Notes: a model not told the origin generated them from the sequence alone. A stretch of DNA of 64,000 nt from DAOMNN01 sp050486545 (GCA_050486545.1 JBJHDM010000007.1:1-64000); one strand, 5' to 3'; positions 16,456 to 24,839 are shown, numbered from the stretch's first letter. Numbers and translations: made by a program.

Positions 16456-17481
16456 GTGAGTAGTGAAAGCAGCAACCACAGTGGGTCGGCGCAAGGCGAG
16501 GTCGGTAAGGATGCGGATCTGGGGCCTATGCTTGCTGCTCTGAAGGCGTCCATCCCGGGCGACAAAAGCAAGCTGCAGCCCTTTCAGGTGCTCGCCTATC
16601 TCGCGAGCGAGACCGAACGCCGCCTGGCGGACGGCAGGCCGCTCGAGATTCCTACCAAGGACATCTACGTCGATCTGCAGGGCAACCCGAATCGTGAGCC
16701 ATCCGCATGGCTTGCGCGACTGTGGCGGGAGATCGATGAGAAGGTATATCCCCAGATACAGGACAATCTAATCCGGCATTGCAGGGAGTTGGGTTGCAGC
16801 CACTTTCCACGCCCACGAAAGGCGGACGGAAGCCCAGCGCAGTACTTCATCGAGGCAGTTCCGATTGCCGAGGGTGCTTCACCCAAATACGAGCAGCCGA
16901 CTTCCGCACCTACCGAGGACTTGTCGGTCATCTACGAACCGGATCTCACACTCCAGCTTTCCGCGATCGGGAATCTCGCGATCAAGGGGGGGCTCGCCTG
17001 GACCCGGGGCAAGAAGATTGCAGCTGCGACATGGTTCATTGTTTCACTATTGGTGATCGCAGCCCTGGCCCTGTTCTCGTGGCTTCTGCTTGCGTACAGC
17101 AAGACGCCGCTGACCGCGCAGGAGATTGCTTTCATGATCCTGGTAGTTGCCATGGGCTGGTTCGTGGTACGACACCTGGACCGCTCGACGCGTGTGTTCG
17201 AGGACCGTATCGTCATCGCACCGGATTGGCTTCTGGCCTGGAAGGAATTTGGCGCCACCCTCGAGTTCGAGCGAGACTCGCATTCAAGTGATTTGCGTGT
17301 GTTCAAGGTCGTGCGATATACGACCAAGTGCCCCATCTGTGGGGCGATCGTCAGAATCGAAGCAGGTGAACCGGACTTCCCGAGACGCCTTGTCGGTCGG
17401 TGCTCAGAAAGCCCTCGCGAGCATGTTTTCAGCTTTGACCGCATTACTCGGAGAGGTAAGCCCCTGATCTCTCCGTTCTAG
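16456..17481 (+). CDS. Membrane protein with C-terminal zinc ribbon, unknown function
   Basis: A 341-aa protein. Residues 1-150 are soluble and helical (AALKASIPGDKSKLQPFQVL onwards), probably a winged-helix-like or helical domain. Two hydrophobic segments around residues 193-215 and 222-240 form a membrane hairpin. The C-terminal cytosolic part carries a CPICG knuckle near residue 298 and a later GRCSES, a candidate zinc ribbon. The start is a GTG after a GAGGGT ribosome-binding site. It lies alone between two minus-strand operons. A soluble sensor plus membrane hairpin is common in defence effectors, but no family is recognised here. Confidence 0.7.
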   Translation: MSSESSNHSGSAQGEVGKDADLGPMLAALKASIPGDKSKLQPFQVLAYLASETERRLADGRPLEIPTKDIYVDLQGNPNREPSAWLARLWREIDEKVYPQIQDNLIRHCRELGCSHFPRPRKADGSPAQYFIEAVPIAEGASPKYEQPTSAPTEDLSVIYEPDLTLQLSAIGNLAIKGGLAWTRGKKIAAATWFIVSLLVIAALALFSWLLLAYSKTPLTAQEIAFMILVVAMGWFVVRHLDRSTRVFEDRIVIAPDWLLAWKEFGATLEFERDSHSSDLRVFKVVRYTTKCPICGAIVRIEAGEPDFPRRLVGRCSESPREHVFSFDRITRRGKPLISPF

Positions 17482-17506
17482 GCGTAGACAGCGAGTCTCA
17501 GACTGA

Positions 17507-17533
17507 CGGGGCGGAGCACTGGGGCCCGCCCCG
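17507..17533. terminator. GC-rich hairpin between convergent genes
   Basis: An eight-base stem CGGGGCGG (17507-17514) pairs with CCGCCCCG (17526-17533) across an 11-base loop. It lies between the converging genes ending at 17481 and 17541 and has no U-tract, so it may serve both directions as a weak terminator. Confidence 0.45.
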
Positions 17534-17540
17534 CTGTACG

Positions 17541-17882
17541 TTAAACTCGGCTAGTCAGGTGCCACCCCGAGCCATATGGGCATTGATACACGCGCAGTGA
17601 GGTGCCTTGCTCTTGTCCCAGGATGTGCGCCCGGCGCTCGGCCGCCCCTTCCGAGTCATACGCCTGTTTGCCGCAGTAATGGCAGCGGTGTCCTGGCGTA
17701 TGCCGTTCGGCGGGGGATAGATGCCAAAAACCGCACCGGTCACAGTGGTACGGGACCATCCGGCTACCATAGGCCACAAGCGCGTAATGAGCTCCTTCTG
17801 AAGCAGACTCTTGGTCAAGATAGTTGCGGCGCGGCCTGCCTTCCCTGTTGAGACAGTCGGTGTTGTTGGGGTTAGAGAACAT
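17541..17882 (-). CDS. Small zinc-finger protein, unknown
   Basis: About 113 aa. Two Cys-x2-Cys/His clusters are visible (YHCDRCGFWHLSP, HRCHYCGKQAY), followed by a C-terminal YQCPYGSGWHLT. The repeated C...WHL pattern suggests two copies of a treble-clef-like zinc unit. I chose the ATG at 17882, which overlaps the stop of the large upstream gene by 11 bases; a start at 17903 would add seven residues. The tight overlap argues that it works with the FGE-fold protein. No function assigned. Confidence 0.65.
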   Translation of the reverse strand: MFSNPNNTDCLNREGRPRRNYLDQESASEGAHYALVAYGSRMVPYHCDRCGFWHLSPAERHTPGHRCHYCGKQAYDSEGAAERRAHILGQEQGTSLRVYQCPYGSGWHLTSRV

Positions 17883-19728
17883 CAGGCACCCCCTCAAGAT
17901 CAAGCACCACCCGGAAGCAGATCTTCATGTTCTTGTAAGCCCCCCAAGAGCCTGCTCCGATTTCACCCTCCCAGAAGCGACCGCTAACAATTCCTCTTTC
18001 TTGGCACCACTCGTAGGCATCCCACGCATCAATAAACGCGAGGCCTTTATACTCAGCCCACGGGATCGGGTCTCGCCAACTCGCTTGCGGTGGAAAGTCC
18101 TTGACCCACTTGCGCCGGGAGTGAAGGGCGAGCCCGTTCAGATCCGGGAACTCTGGCATAGATGGGGTTGATGCTACAAACCTTGGCTCGGACCACGAGA
18201 CTGACGACGCCACCTCTACGCCGTTGGGCTGGGTTTGGCGAGGAGGAAAGTGCTCCCAGGGAAAGTCCTTGAAGGCCATCGACTCATAGTGCTGTGAGTG
18301 GGCCGGTCGAATGGCACGCAGTTCCTCCCGAGTTGGAAGTCGGAGGGAGATGCCAAGCTGGCGTTCGCGCCAAGCGCAGTACGCTTGCGCGTCCATCCAA
18401 GATGCGCAGACTGGGGCGCTTTCGAGATCTTCTGCATTGCCACGATCCCAAGGTTCTTGGAAGCTGAATCGCCTCTCCTCATAGCCTGTCTCCATCAGCA
18501 TCTGGCGAAACGCGCTCACGGTTACAAGTGTGCTCACGGCAACCTTGCGCCCCCCCAGAGTGACTGCATGAAACCCGCCGGGTAACGCCCCCTCCCAGCG
18601 AGCCCTCTCGGGTACCCGAAGAAGCCTTTTCTCATGCAGCCATGCGACGCGAACTTCTATATCGCTTGTCAGCTGGCGTTCCTCAATACTCCCGCCGCGG
18701 TCGTAGAAAGCCTGTTCGGCCTCGTGTGCTTCGTACTCATCCCAGAACTCCTGCCGAAAGTGGATGGTTCTGTGGAGGTTGCTTTTGGTCATCAGCCGCG
18801 AAGGCAGATCCTCAACGGCAAGAGAGTTGGTTTCCGCGACATCTTTGGGTTGAGGCGGAGCTTCGTCTCGATAGCACCGCCACAGGAGATCCCAGCGCCC
18901 ATCATGTGCGCGCAGCACCACCAGTCGCGCGTTGAATCGAAGGACCGTCACCCAGCCCTCGGGCTGCTTGTCGAAAACAGCACGAAAAGCGATAACAGCA
19001 GCAGTCGTCTTTGCCTCATGCTCCAGGCGTTCGCGTTGGTCAGATCCTCGTGGCCAGTAGGACTTGTCGACAACAGAGCAGACCCTCCCGCCGATCAGCT
19101 TGTCATCGAGAAAGCCCCACTGCCCCATCAAGTCATGACGTCGTGAGAACAACTCTTGAGCTAGCTGTATGGCTTCTTCTGGCGAGGCGTTTATCGATGC
19201 AATCGCTGCCGCCGGGACGTGAATTCCGTTTCCGTTGTCCCAGGCCGACCAGTCGACCCCATGTCCGAGAAAAACGCGCGAGGGCATTGACTGCCGCGAC
19301 TCGAAGATGCGGTCTGCCAACTGACGTGGCCGCACCGCCGTTGGACCGAAGTGCAGGTCAATGCTCCCGCCGTGGTCTGCTGGGAAAACTCCACCACGCT
19401 GGGTGCAGTGATTCTTTGCGAGGAAGCGTTGGAATTCCGGCCAGCCTTTATTCTTGAAGGAGCCAAAGTCTCCGTCGAATCCAAGCCGATCAACGATGGC
19501 ATCGAGCGTACGCCGGTGCTTCAGGGGATCCGCATCGGGGTGCGATACCAGACCCTTGGCGCCTTGCTTGATGTCTTCAGGGGAGATGTCGCGCAGGGGG
19601 ATGGCATGACCATCGCGCAGCAACAGGTAGCCGAGGCGGTGCTCGGTCGAGGTGGATTTATCAAACACGCATTTCTCCAAGTTAAGCCATCCCCTTCCCC
19701 AAGGCCGCCAGCGGGAATTTGATGACAC
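17872..19728 (-). CDS. Large protein with C-terminal FGE-sulfatase-like (SUMF1/C-type-lectin fold) domain
   Basis: A 618-aa protein starting at GTG. Residues 1 to about 390 contain no domain I recognise. The last about 220 have the FGE-sulfatase layout: VSTLVTVSAFRQML near the start, then CASWMDAQAYCAWRERQLG with LRLPTREELRAI, and a terminal KICFRVVLDL strand. I see no GNVWEW motif nor the paired catalytic cysteines of true formylglycine-generating enzymes, so the domain is probably a structural or binding module. It overlaps the small zinc-finger gene by 11 bases. No reverse transcriptase is near, so a diversity-generating retroelement target is unlikely. Confidence 0.7.
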   Translation of the reverse strand: MSSNSRWRPWGRGWLNLEKCVFDKSTSTEHRLGYLLLRDGHAIPLRDISPEDIKQGAKGLVSHPDADPLKHRRTLDAIVDRLGFDGDFGSFKNKGWPEFQRFLAKNHCTQRGGVFPADHGGSIDLHFGPTAVRPRQLADRIFESRQSMPSRVFLGHGVDWSAWDNGNGIHVPAAAIASINASPEEAIQLAQELFSRRHDLMGQWGFLDDKLIGGRVCSVVDKSYWPRGSDQRERLEHEAKTTAAVIAFRAVFDKQPEGWVTVLRFNARLVVLRAHDGRWDLLWRCYRDEAPPQPKDVAETNSLAVEDLPSRLMTKSNLHRTIHFRQEFWDEYEAHEAEQAFYDRGGSIEERQLTSDIEVRVAWLHEKRLLRVPERARWEGALPGGFHAVTLGGRKVAVSTLVTVSAFRQMLMETGYEERRFSFQEPWDRGNAEDLESAPVCASWMDAQAYCAWRERQLGISLRLPTREELRAIRPAHSQHYESMAFKDFPWEHFPPRQTQPNGVEVASSVSWSEPRFVASTPSMPEFPDLNGLALHSRRKWVKDFPPQASWRDPIPWAEYKGLAFIDAWDAYEWCQERGIVSGRFWEGEIGAGSWGAYKNMKICFRVVLDLEGVPDVL

Positions 19729-20100
19729 TCGAATTTGTGCTTGATAGAACTTGCGGTGCTGCAGGAAAAACGAGGAGAGCTTGCTTTCGGCGTTGGCGGC
19801 GCCGACGACCCTGCAGGGCGTCTCCGAGCCCTTACGCGGAGCTTAAGTCGCACACCCGGCGCGAGTCAAGCCATCGATTCTCGTTTAAGCTGATCCAGGT
19901 TTGCTCCTTACACGGGCGTGGATAGGTTCCTCACACTTGGGACGATCTACAGGTCAGGCCGATAACTCGTCGGTACGGTTGTACTCATCGGCGATCGGCA
20001 TCTTCTGATCAAGAGTAATCGGGCAGTTTCGCCCGTCCGAGATAGCTGCCGCAGCGAACAGTTGCACCGCGGTATGGTCTGGGGGGTAAGCGCGTGACAC
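19729..20100. other. Non-coding spacer, nothing recognised
   Basis: No convincing gene, repeat or RNA structure is seen in these about 370 bases between the GTG of the FGE-fold gene and the second copy of the 100-bp repeat. The promoter of the FGE-fold operon should lie in its first part. Confidence 0.6.
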
Positions 20101-20201
20101 CTAGCGGTCACTCGCCCAGACCGTGAGCGGGAGGCTGCCCCTCCGACGGCTACCGACCCTCAACAGCCGTTCGGCCTCTTCGCCCCAATGACCGGAGTGC
20201 A
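20101..20201 (+). repeat. About 100-bp direct repeat, copy 2
   Basis: Second copy of the segment at 14733-14831, in the same orientation; the core GACGGCTACCGACCCTC and CGCCCCAATGACCGGAG are identical. The two copies bracket the CoiA, membrane/zinc-ribbon and FGE-fold genes. Confidence 0.75.
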
Positions 20202-20358
20202 GCGCGACACGCCACTCCTTGGCATAAGTTGGTTTGGCTCTGAACGGCAGAGGTCTGATTCGAGCAGTCATACGAAACGACCACCTGATGCCTGCCCGTC
20301 GGCCCGGACTAACGCCAGTTTGTGCCGATTATTAACCCGGCCCATAGATGCCCGCGGA

Positions 20359-20424
20359 CCGTTCGCCCTGAGCTTGTCGAAGGGCATGGCTGGCAAAGGG
20401 CTTCGACAAGCTCAGCCCGAACGG
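20359..20424. repeat. REP-like inverted repeat
   Basis: Two 27-base arms (20359-20385 and 20398-20424) are near-perfect inverted copies of a sequence containing CTGAGCTTGTCGAAG, separated by 12 bases. Palindromes built on TGAGC-TTGTCGAA are common dispersed repeats of proteobacterial genomes, usually mobilised by REP-associated transposases. It lies upstream of the toxin-antitoxin genes and could form a strong hairpin in RNA. Confidence 0.8.
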
Positions 20425-20558
20425 GAACAGTGAATTCAAGGGCCGGCTTAATAGCAGCAGCGACAATGCGATTGGAGCTTGCCCCTCGACACCACGCCAG
20501 TCTCCGGTGGCGCCAAAGTAATTGCTTGAGCGTATCAATAATGGTACGCTTTAAAGCT

Positions 20559-20906
20559 ATGAAAACCCCGATCCTGGACGTGCGTTTCTTCGCCACCGAA
20601 AGCGGTAACGAGCCTGTGCGAGAGTGGCTGAAAGCGCTACCTGCCTCTGAGCGCCGAAAGATTGGCGAAGACATCAAGACTGTGCAGTTCGGCTGGCCGC
20701 TCGGAATGCCGTTGGTGCGCAAACTGTCAAAGGATTTGTGGGAGATCCGAATTCATCTCGCGGACAGGATTGCACGGGTGCTGTTTACAGTGATCGGGCA
20801 CGCGATGATCCTGCTTCATGCCTTTATCAAGAAATCACAGGCCACGCCAGCCGATGAACTGGATGTGGGCAAGCGTCGTTTGCAACAACTCAGGAGTAGC
20901 GCATGA
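20559..20906 (+). CDS. higB: RelE/HigB-type (Gp49-like) toxin
   Basis: A 115-aa toxin of the phage-derived Gp49-like group. It shows RFFATESGNEPVREWLKAL at the N-terminus, then the basic strand LWEIRIHLADRIARVLFTV and a C-terminal LLHAFIKKSQATP, all hallmarks of HigB-like mRNA interferases. The antitoxin gene starts at an ATGA overlap. As in other higBA loci the toxin comes first. I chose the ATG at 20559; a GTACGC-spaced ATG at 20541 is in frame. The symbol follows the family and is not tested. Confidence 0.85.
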   Translation: MKTPILDVRFFATESGNEPVREWLKALPASERRKIGEDIKTVQFGWPLGMPLVRKLSKDLWEIRIHLADRIARVLFTVIGHAMILLHAFIKKSQATPADELDVGKRRLQQLRSSA

Positions 20907-21181
20907 ACACCCACATTGGTAGTAGTTTTGATGATTTCCTGGCTGAAGAGGCCGTGCTCGAGGAAACCACCGCTGTGGCCATCAAGCGTGTTGTAGCCTG
21001 GCAGATCGCGCAGGAAATGAAAGCGCAGCATCTAACCAAGACCGCTCTAGCCGCAAAGATGCACACGAGCCGGGCCGCACTCAATCGCCTGCTCGATGAG
21101 GCTGACACCAGCTTGACGCTGACAACGCTCTCCAGTGCGGCGAAGGCGCTTGGCAAAAACCTCCGCATCGAGCTGGGCTGA
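20903..21181 (+). CDS. higA: HigA-type HTH antitoxin
   Basis: A 92-aa XRE-family protein; the HTH spans about residues 42-80 (LTKTALAAKMHTSRAALNRL and SSAAKALGKNL). It overlaps the toxin stop (ATGA), the expected arrangement for a HigBA pair. It should neutralise the toxin and repress the operon through operators upstream of 20559. The 286 bases after it, up to 21467, contain no gene I can support. Confidence 0.85.
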   Translation: MNTHIGSSFDDFLAEEAVLEETTAVAIKRVVAWQIAQEMKAQHLTKTALAAKMHTSRAALNRLLDEADTSLTLTTLSSAAKALGKNLRIELG

Positions 21182-21467
21182 CGCGCGGTCCTTTGGACGG
21201 TATCCTCTGTTCAATGCCTGTGTCTGAGGCTTGAGCAAGATTCGGACAGTTTTCAATGCAGCATATTCCCGAAATGGTCAGGGTTTTACGAGTCTTGTGT
21301 CTGGCAGTTTCCAAAGCTAACCCGACATTGGGTATGCCATTGTCAGCAGGCAGCAATCAGTCTTTAGCTGCCCGATAGTTCTTGCCCACGACTGTCTCTT
21401 GATAGCCGAGTGCTGACTGCCACAGTTGCCTGAGATTAGGCAAAGACCTTGCTGGAGAATACCGTTG

Positions 21468-21890
21468 TCACGGTCGCCTCCGCCACTCCCATGGCGCCAC
21501 AGGGTCGCGATCTGACCAGAGCCCACGTCCAGCGCTTCGGGCCTCGTCCTGCAGGCGGTACAGGTTCTCGTCCTTCGCGTAGCGGTCGTACACCCAAGCC
21601 AAACCGCGCCGAACTTGGGCTGCATTTGCGTCCACACCTTCGCAGGAGACTCGGCCCACGACGCGCTTGTACCGATCCACATCGACAACCCGAACCTCAG
21701 CGCGCTTTTCGTGGCAAAGCTCGCCGAGTGACTGGCGGGAACGAGTGCCAAAGGGCTGTCGCCTCTCCGGGGCATCAATCTCAGCCAGCCGCACCTTGAC
21801 CTGCTGGGAGTCCTGGTTCAAGACGGTGAGCGTATCGCCGTCGGCGATCGCCACAACGAGGCCAAAGATGAACGCAGCAGTTCCCGCCAC
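21468..21890 (-). CDS. Thermonuclease (SNase)-like protein
   Basis: A 140-aa staphylococcal-nuclease-fold protein. The signature IADGDTLTVL is followed by KVRLAEIDAPE (calcium/arginine active-site strand) and VDVDRYKRVVGRV (second active-site arginine region), then GLAWVYDRY. A short hydrophobic N-terminus (GTAAFIFGLVVA) may be a signal sequence, so the enzyme may be exported. The GTG start overlaps the stop of the XRE gene by one base (TAGTG). Thermonucleases are common cargo on conjugative and integrative elements; the nuclease residues look intact. Confidence 0.85.
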   Translation of the reverse strand: MAGTAAFIFGLVVAIADGDTLTVLNQDSQQVKVRLAEIDAPERRQPFGTRSRQSLGELCHEKRAEVRVVDVDRYKRVVGRVSCEGVDANAAQVRRGLAWVYDRYAKDENLYRLQDEARSAGRGLWSDRDPVAPWEWRRRP

Positions 21891-22156
21891 TATTTTGCCT
21901 CGCCTGCGGATACCTTGGCCTTCTTCTTCTGACGGCCGAACTGGCGGAACTCGTCGAAGATCGCAGCGGCCTTCGTATCAGTAGCGAACGCAATATTGAG
22001 TAGCACCTGTACAGGATCGGGGATCTCCCGCCCCGACTCGTAACGGCTTCCTCCGCTCTGGGTAATTTGAAAGAGTGTCCAGAACTCGGACTGGTTCAGC
22101 CCAAGCTTGCGGCGCAGCTCACGAACTTCCTCACCGGTGTAGATTTTCAGCTTCAT
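21890..22156 (-). CDS. XRE-family transcriptional regulator
   Basis: An 88-aa HTH protein: GEEVRELRRKLGLNQSEFWT then ITQSGGSRYESGREIPDPVQ form a typical XRE helix-turn-helix, followed by an LLNIAF helix and a basic tail. It is the first gene of a two-gene unit with the thermonuclease. It probably regulates its own transcript. The A+T-rich segment after 22156 should contain the promoter. Confidence 0.8.
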   Translation of the reverse strand: MKLKIYTGEEVRELRRKLGLNQSEFWTLFQITQSGGSRYESGREIPDPVQVLLNIAFATDTKAAAIFDEFRQFGRQKKKAKVSAGEAK

Positions 22157-22253
22157 CGCGCACCTGATTTTACGAGTTCACCTCTTATACCATAGGCCTA
22201 TCCGATCATCCTATTTCAGACATGTAAAGGCCGTCCCTCTCGGTATCAATGCC

Positions 22254-22905
22254 GTAAGCTGCAGCCTGTCGGCAAAAGGCGCGTAGCGCTGCGAGTGCGC
22301 GCACCGGCCTCCCGGAGCGCCCAACAGCATGGACGCGGGAAGTCATCTACCGAATCGAATGGAAGCTTTTCGAAGATGTGTGTTGCGGCTTCTACCGGAT
22401 CAAGGGAATTCGGGCCGATACCACCGCTCTGGGGGCGGACGGAGGTGTCGATATCCGGTTGTTTCAGGACGACCCGAATCCCGGTCGATGCACGGCGATT
22501 GTTCAGTGCAAGGCGTGGAGCCAGGCCGTTGGCATCAAGCCAATCCGTGAACTGCGCGGTGTCATGGCGCATCAAGGCGTGGACAAAGGGTTCTTCATGG
22601 CGCCAAACGGCTTTACAAACGACGCTCACACGTTCGCAGCGGAAAGTCGGATCACCCTGATCGACGGCCGACTTTTTCTTGCCATGCTTGAGCGTCTCCC
22701 AGAGCCATCCAGTGCAGAGCTTCTGGCCCTTGCTACGGAAGGCGACTGGACTACCCCCACCTGCCCGGGCTGCGGCGCTAGGATGGTCGCCCGCAACGGC
22801 AAGCGTGGGCCGTTCTGGAGGTGTTCGAACTATCCAAGGTGTCAGTCGATACTCCCCATGAGGGCGACTGACAAGAGCCTGCAACGACACAGTTCGGATG
22901 GATAG
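22254..22905 (+). pseudogene. Mrr-type restriction endonuclease with topoisomerase-like zinc finger, 5'-truncated
   Basis: The intact C-terminal part encodes a PD-(D/E)xK nuclease (GADGGVDIRLF then AIVQCKAWSQAVGIKPIREL, with the D...QxK catalytic arrangement) followed by a topoisomerase-type C4 zinc ribbon (CPGCGARMV ... FWRCSNYPRC). Homology-like residues (TREVIYRIEWKLFEDV) continue in frame upstream of the first possible start, the GTG at 22378, but between the TAA at about 22251 and that GTG there is no ATG, GTG or TTG. So either translation begins at 22378 and loses the first helix, or the gene has lost its 5' end. Related proteins cut modified or foreign DNA. Confidence 0.7.
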
Positions 22906-23028
22906 CGTCGAATGCCTTCCAATCGGCCTTTGCGGACCGTCAGCCCCAGGCCAGACGCGGGCGGCAAAGCGCCGGTCACCTGCCTTTCAGATGAGAGTCG
23001 CTTCGAAGGGCGGCTTCCCGTTCTGAAT

Positions 23029-24045
23029 TCATAGACGGTGCCGCGACAAATTGCTTGGCTGCAAAAGACGGAGAATCAGCGAATCAACCTGCGTGGTTTG
23101 AAGCCACTGTGGACGGGGCCGTCCCTGGCGGGTGTCGCAGAACAATACTGCGTTCCGCATCGTCTCGGGGATGCCCTTTTCACCGTGCAAGGCGCCGATC
23201 AGCCCGCCAACGATGCAGGCGTTGGTATCAGTGTCACCGCCGCCCGACAGGGTGGCGAAGATTGCCGATTCGTACGATGTCTGAATGGACAAATGATGAA
23301 AGGCCCAAGTGAAGGCGATCCGAATGTACCCCGCCTGCGGGTGACTGGCGGGGAGCTCACCACAAAGGGCATCGTCCAACCAAGACCGGACTTCTTTGGC
23401 GTCGCCTTCGCCCTCGTCCAGAATGTCAGCAGTGAGCTTTAATGCGCCCGCCGCATCTCCCGGGTTGAGCAGCAAGTGGCGGATAGCGACCACGTACGCG
23501 GCACCGGCCCATTGGCAGCTAGGGTTGGGGTGGGTCAGTCGGGCGTCAAACAAGGCCGCATACACCGTCTGTCCAATCGATCTGCCGGCGCCCCAGACCC
23601 CGATTGTCGATGCGCGCATCAGGCTGCCATTGGCCTTCGAGTCACGGTTTTTTTCTGCGGCGCGCAGCCACATCTGCGCCCCAAAGTCAGGACTGGCGGG
23701 ATCGCCCTCGCTCAGCGCATTGTGGGTCGCGTGTCCAACATCGAACGGTGACGAGAGAAACCAATGGCGATAAGCGCGGGCAACCCGGTTGCGGTCATAG
23801 GCCGATTGCCCGGCCAGTCCGAGCGCCAGTGCCAGTGTCAGCTCGCCATCGTCGGTCACTTGTCCCGGCGCGGTTTTCCAGACCCCACCACCAACCATAC
23901 GCATGGCGTTCTCTACCTCGGCGGCAAATGGTTTGCGGCCAAGAAATTCCAGCGTCGCACCGGCGGCATCACCTGCCAAGGCGCCAATCATTGCGCCCCG
24001 GGCATGGTTGAGCAATTCGGCATCGAACGTGGTTTCTTGATTCAT
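23029..24045 (-). CDS. ADP-ribosylglycohydrolase (DraG/ARH family)
   Basis: A 338-aa ARH-fold hydrolase. The metal-binding residues are present: TDDGEL at 64-69 and GGGDTDTNA at 268-276, along with the N-terminal GDAAGATLEF and KANGSLMR. The family removes ADP-ribose from proteins or nucleic acids. The gene is the last of a minus-strand cluster with genes at 24078, 24567 and 24849; the gap to the preceding gene is 32 bases. No ADP-ribosyltransferase is recognised nearby, so the substrate is unknown. Association with defence cargo makes a role in reversing or sensing phage ADP-ribosylation conceivable (inference). Confidence 0.88.
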   Translation of the reverse strand: MNQETTFDAELLNHARGAMIGALAGDAAGATLEFLGRKPFAAEVENAMRMVGGGVWKTAPGQVTDDGELTLALALGLAGQSAYDRNRVARAYRHWFLSSPFDVGHATHNALSEGDPASPDFGAQMWLRAAEKNRDSKANGSLMRASTIGVWGAGRSIGQTVYAALFDARLTHPNPSCQWAGAAYVVAIRHLLLNPGDAAGALKLTADILDEGEGDAKEVRSWLDDALCGELPASHPQAGYIRIAFTWAFHHLSIQTSYESAIFATLSGGGDTDTNACIVGGLIGALHGEKGIPETMRNAVLFCDTRQGRPRPQWLQTTQVDSLILRLLQPSNLSRHRL

Positions 24046-24077
24046 AAAGACGGCAAAGTCATTGTTATGCAGACAAC

Positions 24078-24359
24078 TCAGAAATCGCCCAAGAATTCAT
24101 CGTCGCCGAGAGCTAGCGTTAAGGCGGAAAAACGGATTGAGTCTCCGACCGCGCGGGCCAGTTTGCGCCCTTCGAGCTTCTTCATGCCTTCGCCCATCGA
24201 GCGGACGAACTCGTCATGGCGATCTTGAACCCATTGCATCGCATTCGCCGTCTTTCTGAACAGGTAGTCGGCGATGAACTTGTCGAGCGTCAGTGTCGAA
24301 AACTCGCCATGCTTGTTGATGTATTGCAACTGAACCTTTTCGCCAGTCTTAGTAGCCAT
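24078..24359 (-). CDS. Unknown small protein of the ADP-ribosylglycohydrolase cluster
   Basis: A 93-aa soluble protein (MATKTGEKVQLQYINKHG start). It has a beta-type opening and an amphipathic helix around residues 30-60 (YLFRKTANAMQWVQDR), and ends acidic (GDDEFLGDF). It is preceded by AGGAGAAAGACC, a fair ribosome-binding region. The family is not recognised. It sits 32 bases upstream of the hydrolase and probably shares its transcript. Confidence 0.6.
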   Translation of the reverse strand: MATKTGEKVQLQYINKHGEFSTLTLDKFIADYLFRKTANAMQWVQDRHDEFVRSMGEGMKKLEGRKLARAVGDSIRFSALTLALGDDEFLGDF

Positions 24360-24369
24360 GGTCTTTCTC

Positions 24370-24528
24370 CTATCGGTCGCGTTTGATTGATGAGCGGGTG
24401 CCAGGCCGCATGCACTCCAAGATCGCTTGGCGACCGCGGCGGGGAGGTTTGAATTCGACGGTCGTGCAAACGGCATCGCCACGGGCAGGCCCGAGCAGTG
24501 CGCCGCGAAAACGTGATGGCAGTTCCAT
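24370..24528 (-). pseudogene. N-terminal remnant of a second ADP-ribosylglycohydrolase
   Basis: This 52-codon frame begins with SRFRGALLGPARGDAVCTTV and continues EFKPP, which matches the N-terminal signature of ADP-ribosylglycohydrolases (RGALLGLAxGDALGTTxEF) and differs from the intact copy at 23029-24045. The remaining residues and the metal-binding C-terminus are absent. A ribosome-binding site (AGGAGA, eight bases upstream) persists. It looks like the surviving start of a deleted paralogue. Confidence 0.6.
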
Positions 24529-24566
24529 GATTCGGTCTCCTGGATGGCTTGGGGTGTCAGCGTCGG

Positions 24567-24839
24567 TCAGTGCAGCACACGCCGAAAAAGCTTGCCGGTC
24601 GTGATGGTGTCCTCGAACGAACTCGTGACCACCTTGTAGGCCCGGAGCCATTCGGCGAGCCGGCTCACGGGTTTGCGCCCCATATCCCGTTCCATCGCCC
24701 GAACACTCTGCTTGTCGAAGAAAAGAACGACGCCACCGTGACCGTCGTGCTGCTCGCGGCCATAGAGGTCGAGCAACTCGTCAATGAGCGGAGGGATACC
24801 TCGCTGCTGGGCCCGTTTTTGGGCGTGAAGGGTTTTCAT
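24567..24839 (-). CDS. Small conserved protein of the ADP-ribosylglycohydrolase cluster
   Basis: A 90-aa protein with the pattern KRAQQRGIPPLIDELLDLYG, then GGVVLFFDK and a C-terminal TGKLFRRVLH. I have seen this type as a small, widely scattered hypothetical protein in accessory regions of proteobacteria, but its function is not known. The layout (helix, two strands, helix, strand) would suit a compact RNA- or DNA-binding or toxin-like fold. It starts nine bases after the stop of the 260-aa gene. Confidence 0.65.
   Translation of the reverse strand: MKTLHAQKRAQQRGIPPLIDELLDLYGREQHDGHGGVVLFFDKQSVRAMERDMGRKPVSRLAEWLRAYKVVTSSFEDTITTGKLFRRVLH

Noticed and set aside
17872..19728. Diversity-generating retroelement target protein
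   Set aside because: The FGE fold fits, but there is no reverse transcriptase and no template/variable repeat pair nearby.
24370..24528. A functional 52-aa protein
   Set aside because: The residues match only the first strand-helix of ADP-ribosylglycohydrolases, so a remnant is the better reading, although its ribosome-binding site remains.
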